DNA from: Muribaculaceae bacterium
Lineage (GTDB): Bacteria; Bacteroidota; Bacteroidia; Bacteroidales; Muribaculaceae
Direction: 5' to 3'
DNA: 64,000 nucleotides
NCBI GenBank assembly: GCA_017451225.1
Contig: JAFSPZ010000014.1
Span: 1 to 64,000, forward strand
A program made the position numbers and the translations under genes. Below are positions 52,852 through 61,181 of the stretch, piece after piece. Under the pieces are notes generated by a model that was not told where the DNA came from, ran no database searches, and saw nothing but the letters and a program-made list of their open reading frames with translations. Position 1 is the first letter of the stretch. Each line of letters begins with the position of its first letter.

Positions 52852-52881
52852 AAACAAAAATATCACGTTAATAATAGGCTA

Positions 52882-52912
52882 CAAAGATAATAAAAAACTC
52901 GTAAAGTCCAAA
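52882..52912 (-). promoter_or_regulatory. lgt-C1B peptidase promoter
   Basis: Minus-strand TTTG (52909-52912), 19 bp, TATCTTTG (52882-52889): complete consensus; a leader of about 24 nt to the ATG at 52851. Confidence 0.75.
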
Positions 52913-53055
52913 CGGCACCATTATGACAATGGTTGTCACAACACACAAAACAACCCACAAAATGTGTAAAAAAATAAAAACACACTCAGAAATTGATGTT
53001 TTTTCATAATTTATTAGTAAGTTTGTAGTTTGGAATAAAAGACAAAAGCACAATT

Positions 53056-55323
53056 ATGAGCCCAGAAGAGGAGAATAAAATAATAGACGAAGCCTATGAG
53101 AAGTTGATAAACGGCTATCTTTCAAGCAAGCATCGCAAGAAAGTGGAGAAAATCGACAAGGCTTTCAGGTTTGCACGCCGTGCCCACGAGGGCATCAGGC
53201 GTCGCTCTGGCGAGCCCTATATCCTCCACCCCATAGCCGTGGCCACTATCGTGAGCCAGGAGATAGGTCTTGGCTCTACATCGATATGCGCCGCACTGCT
53301 TCACGACGTTGTAGAAGACACCGAATACACACTCGACGACATCAAGTCGATTTTTGGTGACGAGCTAGTTTGCGGAACCGGGGAGGAGGTTGGCGACAAG
53401 ATTGCCAACATCGTTGAAGGACTGACCAAGATTTCAGGTGGCATCTTCGGCGACAAAGCCTCGGCCCAAGCCGAGAATTTCAAAAAGCTGCTCTTGACAA
53501 TGAGCGACGACATTCGCGTGATATTGATAAAGATGGCCGACCGTCTGCACAACATGCGCACCCTGGCTTCAATGCCAGCCGCCAAGCAGTACAAGATCGC
53601 CGGCGAAACGCTTTACATATATGCTCCGTTGGCTCACAGGCTAGGCCTCTTTGCCATCAAGACCGAGCTCGAAGACCTGAGCTTCAAATACGAGCATCCC
53701 GACATCTACAAGGCAATCAGCGAAGATATAGCCGCTGGCGAGAGCAAGCGCCAAGACCTGTTTGACCGCTTCTCTTCGCCAATACGTAAACGCCTTGATG
53801 CTATGGGCCTGGAATATGAATTCAAAGCCCGTATCAAGTCGTGCTACTCGATATGGAAGAAAATGCAGGCCAAGCGCATTCCGCTCAACGAAATCTACGA
53901 TATCTATGCCGCACGCATCGTGTTTGAATGTCCCGAAGGCAAAGACGAGAATGTTGTGTGCTGGTCGATTTACAACCAAATCACCAAGATTTACAACAAG
54001 ATACATCCCGACCGCATACGCGACTGGCTCGCCCATGCCAAGCCCAACGGCTACCGTGCCCTGCACGTGACAGTGATGGGCCCCGACGGCGACTGGGTAG
54101 AGGTTCAAATCAGGAGCCGCAAGATGGACAACATCGACGAGCGCGGCGTCACTGCCCACTGGGTATATAAAGAAGGCGGCGAGATGGAAGAGGACAGCCA
54201 ATTGCGAGGATGGCTGCAAGAGATAGAAGACATCTTGAAGAATCCCGAGCCCAACGCACTCGACTTCCTCGACTCGATAAAGCTTAACCTCTATGCCCGC
54301 GAGATTACCGTGTTCACCCCCAAGGGCGACATGATATCACTGCCCATGGGAGCCTCGGTACTTGACCTGGCATTCACCCTGCACAGCGAGATAGGCACTC
54401 ACTGCATCGCTGCCAAGGTAAACCACAGGCTTGTGCCGTTGTCGCACCGCCTCTCGAGCGGAGACCAAGTGGAGATTCTCACATCGCAGTCGCAGCGTCC
54501 ACAGCATGAATGGTCTAAATGGGTGGTTACTGCCAAGGGCAAGACACGTCTCAACAATGCTTTCCGCCACATGCGCCGCGAGGTTGTCGACAAGGGCGAG
54601 GCCACATTCAAGGAATTCATGGCCGAGAACAATGCCGAAATCAACAACGAGAACCTAACGCGCATCATCAGCAGCTTGGGAGTGCAGAACAAGGAAGACT
54701 TGTTCTTCAAGGTGGGCAAGGGCGACATAGAGCTCACACCTCTTGTTTTCAAGGCTCTCAAACCAGCATCTCAGAACCTCCTGAGCAAGTGGTGGAAGAT
54801 GTCGTTCGGCAGCAAAAACGATAAGAACGAGAAGGAACAGAGCAACGAAAAGTCCTCTTCCAAAAAAATCGACCGCAAGAAGGTGTATGTGCTCAGGACC
54901 GAGAATGGCACGAGCAATTACCAGCTTGCCAATTGCTGCCATCCACTTCCCGGTGATGACGTGCTAGGATACATCGATGCCAACAACAAGGTTATAGTCC
55001 ACAAGATTGACTGTCCCACTGCCATGAAGCTTAAATCGGGATATGGCAGTCGCTTGCTTGAAACTCAATGGGAAATTGGCAATGAAACATTCTTTGCCTC
55101 GATTAGAGTGGAAGGTATCGACCGCATGGGCATCTTGCAAGAGATTATCTACCTGATATCTACCAACTTATCAATTAATATTCGTCGCCTCAACATCACC
55201 TCCAACGCAGGAGTGTTCACATGCGAGATGGATGTGCTTGTCGAGGATGTGAACACCGTTACCAAGATGTGCAAGCGTCTGGGCAAGGTGAAGGGTGTGA
55301 GCAAAGCAATAAGACGGTCTTAA
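53056..55323 (+). CDS. rsh: Bifunctional (p)ppGpp synthetase/hydrolase (RelA/SpoT homologue)
   Basis: Makes and degrades the stringent-response alarmone. 755 aa: HD hydrolase domain (about 45-200: ILHPIAVATIV, LLHDVVEDTEYT) with intact metal ligands, so hydrolysis is expected. The synthetase domain lies at about 240-370 (YDIYAARIVFE, IRDWLAHAKPNGYRALH, EVQIRS). A TGS domain (about 405-465: EITVFTPKGDMISLPMG) and a C-terminal ACT domain (about 680-755: IRVEGIDRMGILQEI) follow. An insert in the HD domain (GDELVCGTGEEVGDK) is longer than in E. coli. Cytoplasmic, ribosome-associated. Divergent from lgt; the 7TM-HD gene follows after 39 bp. Confidence 0.96.
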   Translation: MSPEEENKIIDEAYEKLINGYLSSKHRKKVEKIDKAFRFARRAHEGIRRRSGEPYILHPIAVATIVSQEIGLGSTSICAALLHDVVEDTEYTLDDIKSIFGDELVCGTGEEVGDKIANIVEGLTKISGGIFGDKASAQAENFKKLLLTMSDDIRVILIKMADRLHNMRTLASMPAAKQYKIAGETLYIYAPLAHRLGLFAIKTELEDLSFKYEHPDIYKAISEDIAAGESKRQDLFDRFSSPIRKRLDAMGLEYEFKARIKSCYSIWKKMQAKRIPLNEIYDIYAARIVFECPEGKDENVVCWSIYNQITKIYNKIHPDRIRDWLAHAKPNGYRALHVTVMGPDGDWVEVQIRSRKMDNIDERGVTAHWVYKEGGEMEEDSQLRGWLQEIEDILKNPEPNALDFLDSIKLNLYAREITVFTPKGDMISLPMGASVLDLAFTLHSEIGTHCIAAKVNHRLVPLSHRLSSGDQVEILTSQSQRPQHEWSKWVVTAKGKTRLNNAFRHMRREVVDKGEATFKEFMAENNAEINNENLTRIISSLGVQNKEDLFFKVGKGDIELTPLVFKALKPASQNLLSKWWKMSFGSKNDKNEKEQSNEKSSSKKIDRKKVYVLRTENGTSNYQLANCCHPLPGDDVLGYIDANNKVIVHKIDCPTAMKLKSGYGSRLLETQWEIGNETFFASIRVEGIDRMGILQEIIYLISTNLSINIRRLNITSNAGVFTCEMDVLVEDVNTVTKMCKRLGKVKGVSKAIRRS

Positions 55324-55362
55324 GAAAGCGCATTTTCTACACAACTGATAAATCACAAAATA

Positions 55363-57456
55363 ATGAAACAATCGGTTAGAAACAACATCATAGTGATGCT
55401 CCTGATCATGTTAACGGTTGGAAGCCTGTCGATATTCTTTGGTGGAGGAACCGAGGACTCCCTCGTCTACAACGAAGGGCGCCCATGGAACTACCCCAAG
55501 CTCATTGCCCCATTCGACATTCCAATCGAGTATGACTCGGTTAGCGCCAAAATTATAAAAGACAGCATCGACAGCAGTTTTGCCCCCATCCTATCGGTGA
55601 ATGAGGACATTAAAAAACACTCATTGACCAACATCCAGGACTCACTGAACAAGATGACGGGCATCTCCAGCTCCTACCGAAACAAGGTCATGTCAATCAC
55701 CCAGCAGTTGTATGACGACGGCATTATCGACAACCCCACCAAGACGATGATTAAGAGCAAGCACATCAAGCAGGTGCGCATCATCAACGACCAGGGCAAC
55801 GAGTCTCACAACGTTGACGTGAGCGAAATAAGGTCGGCTATGGAGGCTTATTCCTATCTCGATTCGGTTCTCAATCTTAATGGCAGTCAAAGCAAAGAGT
55901 TGATAAGACTGTTCTACAACAACCTGTCGCCATGTTTGATGTACGACTCGATAAAGTCTAAATCACTGCTTGAAGACTCCTACAACATGTCGCTTGCACC
56001 TCGAGGAGTCAAACTCACAGGAGAGAGAATCATTGACTATGGCGAGATAGTGACTCCTCAAACCTACACTTTGCTTAAAACTTATGAACGCCTAAGCCAG
56101 GAGCGCAATATCAATACACAAGGCCGTCGGTTCTCGATTTTGGGAAGCCTGGTTGTGATGTTCCTGTTGATGTTTGTGCTCTACTTGTACATCAGGATTC
56201 TGTATCCCACCATCTACCGCAGCCTGCGCCACATGGTGTTCCTCTTCTGCTTTGTGATGGTGTTTGTATCACTTGTTTATTTGATAGCTCACCTGCGTTC
56301 GGGGCTGATGTACCTCATCCCGTTTGCACTCGTTCCCATAGTGGTGACAGTGTTTTTCAACATTCCGCTAGGATTCTTCACCCACATGGTGGTAGTGCTG
56401 ATTAGCTCATTGGTAGCCCCCGAGGCCCCCGACTTCATTATCATGCAGTTCCTGGCAGGTATCATAGCGATATTGTCGATAAAGGGCCTTATGCAGCGCT
56501 CGCAGCTCGTGGCGTGTGCATTCCTCATCTTCATGTGCTACACCATCACCTATGGTGCGCAATATTTGGTTCACAACGGCACATTCAAGGGCATTGACTG
56601 GCATGTGATACTCTACTTTGCAGTCAATTGCATCGTGTTGTCGTTTGCCTACTTTGGCATCTTCATCGTCGAAAAGATTTTTGGTTTCACATCTCAGGTA
56701 ACACTTGTTGAGCTAAGCGATATCAACAATCCTGTGCTTCAAGAGCTGTCGGAGAACTGTCCTGGCACTTTCCAGCACTCACTGCAGGTTGCAACACTTG
56801 CTGGAGAGGCTGCACGCAAGGTGGGAGCCAACGTACAGCTGGTGCGCGCCGGTGCCCTGTACCACGACATAGGAAAAATCGAGAACCCGGCATTCTTCAC
56901 CGAGAACCAGAGCGGCGTGAATCCTCACGATGTGCTTCAGCCCAAGCAAAGCGCCAGTATCGTCATCTCGCATGTGACCGACGGCATCAAGCGCGCCGAG
57001 AAAGCAGGTCTGCCCGAGGTCGTGAGAGATTTGATTGCTCAGCACCACGGCAAGGGCAAGACGCGTTACTTCTATAACATGGCTCTCAAGCAGAGTGCCA
57101 CCGGCAACGTCGACCCCGCTCCGTTCTCCTACCCCGGCCCCAATCCACAGACCAAAGAGGCCGCCATCCTGATGATGGCCGACTCGTGCGAGGCGGCAGC
57201 CAAGAGTCTCTCGTTGCCTAACGAAGAAAACATCACCAATCTGGTGAACAAAATCATCGACTCGCAGGTTTCCGAAGGCTTGTTCAACGATTCTCCCATC
57301 AGCTTTAAGGACATCAGTGAGGTAAAAGCAAGCCTCATCAAGCGTCTGCTCACATTCTATCACACCCGCGTGTCTTATCCCGACGATGTGAAGGTGGAAA
57401 AAACCGAAGAAACCACCATAGTTGATGAAGAAATCATGGAAAATGACTCTCTTTAA
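55363..57456 (+). CDS. 7TM-HD family protein, probable cyclic-di-AMP phosphodiesterase (PgpH-like)
   Basis: 697 aa. First membrane helix about 8-28 (IIVMLLIMLTVGSLSIFFGG), then a ~230-aa extracytoplasmic 7TMR-HDED domain, seven helices (about 265-445) and a cytoplasmic HD domain (about 470-650: FQHSLQVATLAGEAARKVG, ALYHDIGKIENP, HVTDGIKRAE, AQHHGKGK). The HD metal ligands H..HD..H..H..D are intact. In Firmicutes PgpH hydrolyses c-di-AMP; the Bacteroidetes protein is likely similar but not proven. It follows rsh by 39 bp, an apt neighbour for nucleotide signalling. Confidence 0.92.
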   Translation: MKQSVRNNIIVMLLIMLTVGSLSIFFGGGTEDSLVYNEGRPWNYPKLIAPFDIPIEYDSVSAKIIKDSIDSSFAPILSVNEDIKKHSLTNIQDSLNKMTGISSSYRNKVMSITQQLYDDGIIDNPTKTMIKSKHIKQVRIINDQGNESHNVDVSEIRSAMEAYSYLDSVLNLNGSQSKELIRLFYNNLSPCLMYDSIKSKSLLEDSYNMSLAPRGVKLTGERIIDYGEIVTPQTYTLLKTYERLSQERNINTQGRRFSILGSLVVMFLLMFVLYLYIRILYPTIYRSLRHMVFLFCFVMVFVSLVYLIAHLRSGLMYLIPFALVPIVVTVFFNIPLGFFTHMVVVLISSLVAPEAPDFIIMQFLAGIIAILSIKGLMQRSQLVACAFLIFMCYTITYGAQYLVHNGTFKGIDWHVILYFAVNCIVLSFAYFGIFIVEKIFGFTSQVTLVELSDINNPVLQELSENCPGTFQHSLQVATLAGEAARKVGANVQLVRAGALYHDIGKIENPAFFTENQSGVNPHDVLQPKQSASIVISHVTDGIKRAEKAGLPEVVRDLIAQHHGKGKTRYFYNMALKQSATGNVDPAPFSYPGPNPQTKEAAILMMADSCEAAAKSLSLPNEENITNLVNKIIDSQVSEGLFNDSPISFKDISEVKASLIKRLLTFYHTRVSYPDDVKVEKTEETTIVDEEIMENDSL

Positions 57457-57572
57457 AAGCTGTGCCAGGTGATTTCAGGCATGTGACATCAATGATAGGC
57501 TTCGGCCTCTGTTGTTGCAAAAAAGAAATAAAAAAAGTTATTTATTAAGAAATAAAACAGGTGAAATAAAAG

Positions 57573-58064
57573 ATGATATTGAGCAAAATCCTACTCATCG
57601 CAGGCATCGTGTTAATGGTACTAGCGCTGGTGCTGCTTTTCAAGCCATGGTATGTAGCGGCACTCCCCGCCTATTGCGGCTTGTGGCTGTTGCACTGGAG
57701 CAATTACACCATGTATCCCACCTGGGTGTTCATCTTCTATGGCGCTGCAACACTAATGGTGATGGGCATCAGATACCTGTCGCCAAAAGGTGAGCCCGAC
57801 AAGAAAAACACCGGCAACCTGTATCTGGGGCTTGGAGCTCTAATGGGCTGCCTGCTTGGAATGATAGAACCTCGATTCATGGTTCTGGGCACGATTATAG
57901 GCACTGTGATGGGACAAGTTGCCTTCACCCGCACACCCAACGGCAAATGGCTGTTATTTCCAAAATCCAATTTTATTCACTACCTTTGCGCCAAAGGACT
58001 GGCGGTCGTCGTGGCTGTGGCCATGCTTGGACTGGCAGTAGAAGGCTTTATCTTTGATGTTTAA
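57573..58064 (+). CDS. Small integral membrane protein of unknown function
   Basis: 163 aa with four or five hydrophobic helices (about 5-23, 25-45, 50-66, 85-125, 140-160); few charged residues apart from the SPKGEPDKKNT loop. It starts at the ATG at 57573. No named family recognised; the topology resembles small Bacteroidetes membrane proteins near cell-envelope genes. The next gene begins 15 bp after its stop, so it heads a small cluster of envelope genes. Confidence 0.7.
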   Translation: MILSKILLIAGIVLMVLALVLLFKPWYVAALPAYCGLWLLHWSNYTMYPTWVFIFYGAATLMVMGIRYLSPKGEPDKKNTGNLYLGLGALMGCLLGMIEPRFMVLGTIIGTVMGQVAFTRTPNGKWLLFPKSNFIHYLCAKGLAVVVAVAMLGLAVEGFIFDV

Positions 58065-58079
58065 TTAATAATAAATATA

Positions 58080-58799
58080 ATGAAAACTCAACGCTATTTC
58101 ATATCTCTCTTGTTGACAGTAGTAGCCTCGATATCATTCATGACGATGGCTCAATACCGTTTTGAAGTGAGAGAAGTTGATTTTGACAAAATAAAGCGCG
58201 AAACCCTCGACAAGGGCTCACGCTACTACTATCCCAAGCTCGTGCGCTCGTTCAAGAGCAACGACACAATCATGAACTTCGAGGCTTATCGCGAGTTGTA
58301 TTATGGATTTGTTTTCCAAGAAGATTACAACCCCTTCCGCGTGACCACTTTCGAAGGTGAGGACGAGGTCGAGGAACTTTATTACCGCCAGAACCTCACA
58401 CGTGAGGAATGCGACAAAATCGAGGCATATGCAGTCATGGCTCTCGACAACAACCTGCTCGACATAGACCAGCTCAACAACTATATCTATGCCTTGAAGC
58501 AGAAGAAGAAATACGCTCGAGCAGCAGTTCGACAGTATCGTCTTGACAAACTCGTTGCAGCTATCATGTCGAGCGGTCGCGGCACCGAGGCCGAGCCATG
58601 GATTGTAATCTTCCCCGAGCACGAGTACAACATCATCAACCTTCTGGGATATGTCGCTAAAGAACACATCGAGATGGACGGCGGCATCGACTGCATCAAG
58701 GCTGTGAAGGAAGACGACAACAGCAAGACCAAGGACTTCTACTTTGATGTTGCCAAGATGCTACAAGAAACTGCACGCAAGTTCCCCGAAGATTTCTAA
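58080..58799 (+). CDS. Exported DUF4919 protein
   Basis: 239 aa, signal peptide 1-24 (ending MTMAQ). The mature protein is alpha-helical, with VDFDKIKRETLDKGSRYYYP, EAYRELYYGFVFQEDYNPF and ALKQKKKYARAAVRQYRLDK, the pattern of the DUF4919 family found in Bacteroidales. TPR-like helix packing is suggested; no catalytic motif. Function unknown. Second gene of the small envelope cluster. Confidence 0.8.
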   Translation: MKTQRYFISLLLTVVASISFMTMAQYRFEVREVDFDKIKRETLDKGSRYYYPKLVRSFKSNDTIMNFEAYRELYYGFVFQEDYNPFRVTTFEGEDEVEELYYRQNLTREECDKIEAYAVMALDNNLLDIDQLNNYIYALKQKKKYARAAVRQYRLDKLVAAIMSSGRGTEAEPWIVIFPEHEYNIINLLGYVAKEHIEMDGGIDCIKAVKEDDNSKTKDFYFDVAKMLQETARKFPEDF

Positions 58800-58816
58800 T
58801 AGCCACCACAATCAAG

Positions 58817-59134
58817 TTGAAGGAAAGAATAAAGCTCTGGCTCTCAAAGCTCTCGTTTCGAACAGGAGTGATAGTTCTGGCACTGTGTGTGCTGAGCTTT
58901 GCTATTGCTTTCCTACCCATCATTCCGGGAATAAAAGACTGGAGCTTGATGTCGTGGATGAACCCCTACGTAAAGGGGATTTGGTGGACCACATGGTGGG
59001 CCATTGCACATGTATTCAAGTATGCAGGCCTCACCATCCTGGGCATTGAGGGCTACAAGCGCCTGAAGGCATTTTTCAAGCGTCGCAAAAATCAAGACAA
59101 CTACACAAATAACAAACCTCTAAAAGAAACATAA
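58817..59134 (+). CDS. Small membrane protein (probable TTG start)
   Basis: 105 aa. Begins at TTG (58817, KERIKLWLSKL follows), since no in-frame ATG lies between the previous stop and the first hydrophobic helix. Two membrane helices (about 16-36 RTGVIVLALCVLSFAIAFLP and 58-78) and a basic C-terminus (KAFFKRRK). Family unknown. Only 17 bp separate it from the DUF4919 gene and 1 bp from the next, so translation is probably coupled. Confidence 0.6.
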   Translation: MKERIKLWLSKLSFRTGVIVLALCVLSFAIAFLPIIPGIKDWSLMSWMNPYVKGIWWTTWWAIAHVFKYAGLTILGIEGYKRLKAFFKRRKNQDNYTNNKPLKET

Positions 59135-59135
59135 C

Positions 59136-59645
59136 ATGAAAAAGATTTTAATGATTTTAATGGCTGCATTATTGTTGCCCATAATGGCAAATGCAGAAGG
59201 AATTTATGTCTATATCATCGATAATGACGGTCCAGTCACCAACATACGCAATGCGCCACGTGGCAAGGTGGTGGCAACATTACCCACCAACGAGGCGCTT
59301 GTTGTGGAGCTGCTGTCGGTCAAGGGCGAATGGTTTCAAATCGACGATGATGTGGAGCAATATGGCGACAACGAAAAGGAAATAGAGCTCAAGGGTTCGA
59401 AGACTGGCTACTGGATTCACCGCTCACTGCTGTCGTTCACCATTGCCGGCGACCCTGACGGATGCCTGCGCTCTAAACCTTCAACAAGAGGCAAAGTCGT
59501 GAAAATAGGCAACGATTCCGATCGCAATTTCCAACCAATTGCCATTCAAGGAAAATGGGTCAAAGCAGTGACTACCGACGGCAAATACACCGGATGGATT
59601 CATAAAGACAACATCTGCTACAATCCTCTCACAACTTGTCCGTAA
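59136..59645 (+). CDS. Exported protein with two bacterial SH3 (SH3b) domains
   Basis: 169 aa, signal peptide 1-20 (ending MANA). The first SH3b domain spans about 22-105 (TNIRNAPRGKVVATLP, EWFQIDDDV, GYWIHRSLL); the second, about 108-165 (GCLRSKPSTRGKVVKIG, GKWVKAV, GWIHKDNIC). Such domains bind peptidoglycan or proteins in the periplasm. A pair of Cys near the C-terminus (ICYNPLTTC) may form a disulfide. Last gene of the envelope cluster, followed by a terminator. Confidence 0.82.
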   Translation: MKKILMILMAALLLPIMANAEGIYVYIIDNDGPVTNIRNAPRGKVVATLPTNEALVVELLSVKGEWFQIDDDVEQYGDNEKEIELKGSKTGYWIHRSLLSFTIAGDPDGCLRSKPSTRGKVVKIGNDSDRNFQPIAIQGKWVKAVTTDGKYTGWIHKDNICYNPLTTCP

Positions 59646-59695
59646 AAAGAATTGACAAAAAAGAAAAAAGTGAAAAAATATCGCTTTTTAGGCAA

Positions 59696-59731
59696 AAAAG
59701 TCGCAATAAATTTGGTTTTATTGCGATTTTT
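59696..59731 (+). terminator. Intrinsic terminator after the SH3b gene
   Basis: TCGCAATAAA (59701-59710) pairs with TTTATTGCGA (59717-59726) around TTTGGT; a preceding A-run and following T-run extend the stem. Confidence 0.88.
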
Positions 59732-59784
59732 GTATAATTTAGTAGCGTGACGAAAAAACTAATTGCCATCAATTGTTTAGAGTA

Positions 59785-60684
59785 ATGAATGTTATTATTG
59801 ATAACTTCTTGCAGTATATAGGTTTAGAGCTCAACCTCTCACCTCATACTGTAACGGCCTACCGCATCGACCTGTGCCAATGGGAGCAATATCTCACCTC
59901 AGGCAAGGAAGAGCTTGATGTTGCAAGCGTCACAACAAGCGACATCAGGGCATGGCTCGTACATCAAAGCAATTGTGGCGATGGGCCACGCACTCTGCGC
60001 CGCAAGGTGCAAGCAGTGCGGTCACTCTACAAGTGGCTCATGCGTGCGGGCATTGTGACAAGCAATCCTGCCTCATCGGTCGAAATGGCACGCATCCCCA
60101 AGCGACTGCCACAACTGGTGAGAGAGAGCAACATCAACACACTGCTTGACAGTGAAATCGACGAGAACGACTTTGAGGAGGTTCGCAACAAGTTGATTGT
60201 TATGATGTTGTATGAAACAGGAATGCGCCGAGCCGAGCTCATCGGGCTTCTCGACAAGAACGTCGACACCAACAAGGGAGAGCTCAAAGTGCACGGCAAG
60301 CGTGACAAAGACCGCATAATTCCGTTTGGCACCGAACTTGCAGAGTGGATAGAGAGGTACCGCGAGTTGCGCAACGCCACAACCTCGGGCAGCGAGGAGT
60401 TTTTTGTGCGACCTAATGGCATGGCGCTCTACCCCACCCTTGTCTACAGGATTGTGGTTGGCGCGCTCACCCAAGCCGGGGTCACCAGCAAGCGCAGCCC
60501 TCACGTGCTCAGGCACAGCTTTGCCACCTCGATGCTCAACGACGGAGCATCGCTCAACGGTGTCAAGGAGCTGCTAGGACACGAGTCGCTCGCAACGACT
60601 CAGATTTATACACATGTGACATTTAGTGAATTGAAAAATAATTATAAACTCGCCCATCCCAGGGCACTTAAAAAAGGAGGCTAA
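59785..60684 (+). CDS. Tyrosine recombinase XerC/XerD family
   Basis: Site-specific recombinase, probably resolving chromosome dimers. 299 aa from the ATG at 59785 (in-frame TTG at 59773 is less likely). SAM-like N-terminal domain (about 1-90: DNFLQYIGLELNLSPHTVTA) and catalytic domain (about 100-295). The catalytic set is complete: TGMRRAEL (Arg), GKRDKDR (Lys), HVLRHSFATSML (His, Arg), LGHESLATTQIYTHV (His, Tyr). hpf begins 1 bp after its stop, a gene order shared with other Bacteroidales, which argues for a housekeeping Xer and not an integrase. No att-like repeats were seen. Confidence 0.92.
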   Translation: MNVIIDNFLQYIGLELNLSPHTVTAYRIDLCQWEQYLTSGKEELDVASVTTSDIRAWLVHQSNCGDGPRTLRRKVQAVRSLYKWLMRAGIVTSNPASSVEMARIPKRLPQLVRESNINTLLDSEIDENDFEEVRNKLIVMMLYETGMRRAELIGLLDKNVDTNKGELKVHGKRDKDRIIPFGTELAEWIERYRELRNATTSGSEEFFVRPNGMALYPTLVYRIVVGALTQAGVTSKRSPHVLRHSFATSMLNDGASLNGVKELLGHESLATTQIYTHVTFSELKNNYKLAHPRALKKGG

Positions 60685-60685
60685 T

Positions 60686-60979
60686 ATGGAAATTAAAGTA
60701 AAAGCCATTCATTTCGATGCTACCGAGAAGCTCGAACAGTTTATCAACAAGAAAGTTGAGAAACTAGTAAAGCATCATGAGGAGATCACCAATGCCGAGG
60801 TGACATTGAAAGTAGTAAAACCCGAGACAGCGATGAACAAGGAGGCAAGTATCAAGCTGCTCATCCCAAGAAACGAGGACCTCTTTGCCAACAAAGTTGC
60901 CGACACCTTTGAAGAAGCTATCGACCTCACAGTCGACGCACTCAAGCGCCAGCTCGAGAAAACCAAGAAAGACAAATAA
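60686..60979 (+). CDS. hpf: Ribosome hibernation-promoting factor, short form
   Basis: 97 aa: a single HPF/RaiA domain (HFDATEKLEQFINKKVEKLVK, FANKVADTFEEAIDLTVDAL) without the C-terminal dimerisation domain of long HPF. It binds the 30S decoding centre in stationary phase. It starts 1 bp after the xer gene, so it is likely co-translated. Followed by a terminator. Confidence 0.93.
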   Translation: MEIKVKAIHFDATEKLEQFINKKVEKLVKHHEEITNAEVTLKVVKPETAMNKEASIKLLIPRNEDLFANKVADTFEEAIDLTVDALKRQLEKTKKDK

Positions 60980-61012
60980 CCCTCACTCTACATATTAAAT
61001 AACACATAAAAG

Positions 61013-61045
61013 TATTGCGCCACACAAAACCTGTGCGGCGCAATA
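61013..61045 (+). terminator. Intrinsic terminator of xer-hpf
   Basis: TATTGCGCC (61013-61021) pairs with GGCGCAATA (61037-61045), extended inward by CAC/GTG, followed by TTTAT. Confidence 0.8.
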
Positions 61046-61056
61046 TTTATATAATC

Positions 61057-61181
61057 TGCCATATTTCGTTATCGTGCAATTTATTAAGATTAGAAAAAAC
61101 CTATGGGTTATTATGAGATTTAACCCCTCAAAATGCCCCATAGGTTTCTAATTTATGTTTAATGAGATGTATCAAGCTTTA
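61057..61181. repeat. Duplicated flank, copy A (partner 62907-63031)
   Basis: These 125 bp align without gaps to 62907-63031 at about 89% identity by hand count. Each copy runs from TGCCATAT(T/A)TCGTTATCG through a terminator hairpin to the TAA of a kinase-family gene. In copy B the CAT at 62910-62912 is the kinase start codon (minus strand). In copy A the matching CAT has no gene after it, so it is a relic. Confidence 0.85.
61097..61147 (-). terminator. Terminator of the Ser/Thr kinase gene
   Basis: AAACCTATGGG (61097-61107) pairs with CCCATAGGTTT (61137-61147); on the minus strand the stem runs into six or seven Ts. Confidence 0.8.

Noticed and set aside
57497..57508. AGGC-TTCG-GCCT hairpin as a terminator between the 7TM-HD gene and the next gene
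   Set aside because: The stem is only 4 bp and no T-tract follows.
59785..60684. Integrase of a mobile element
   Set aside because: No direct repeats, tRNA target or cargo genes nearby; one-base spacing to hpf indicates a housekeeping Xer gene.
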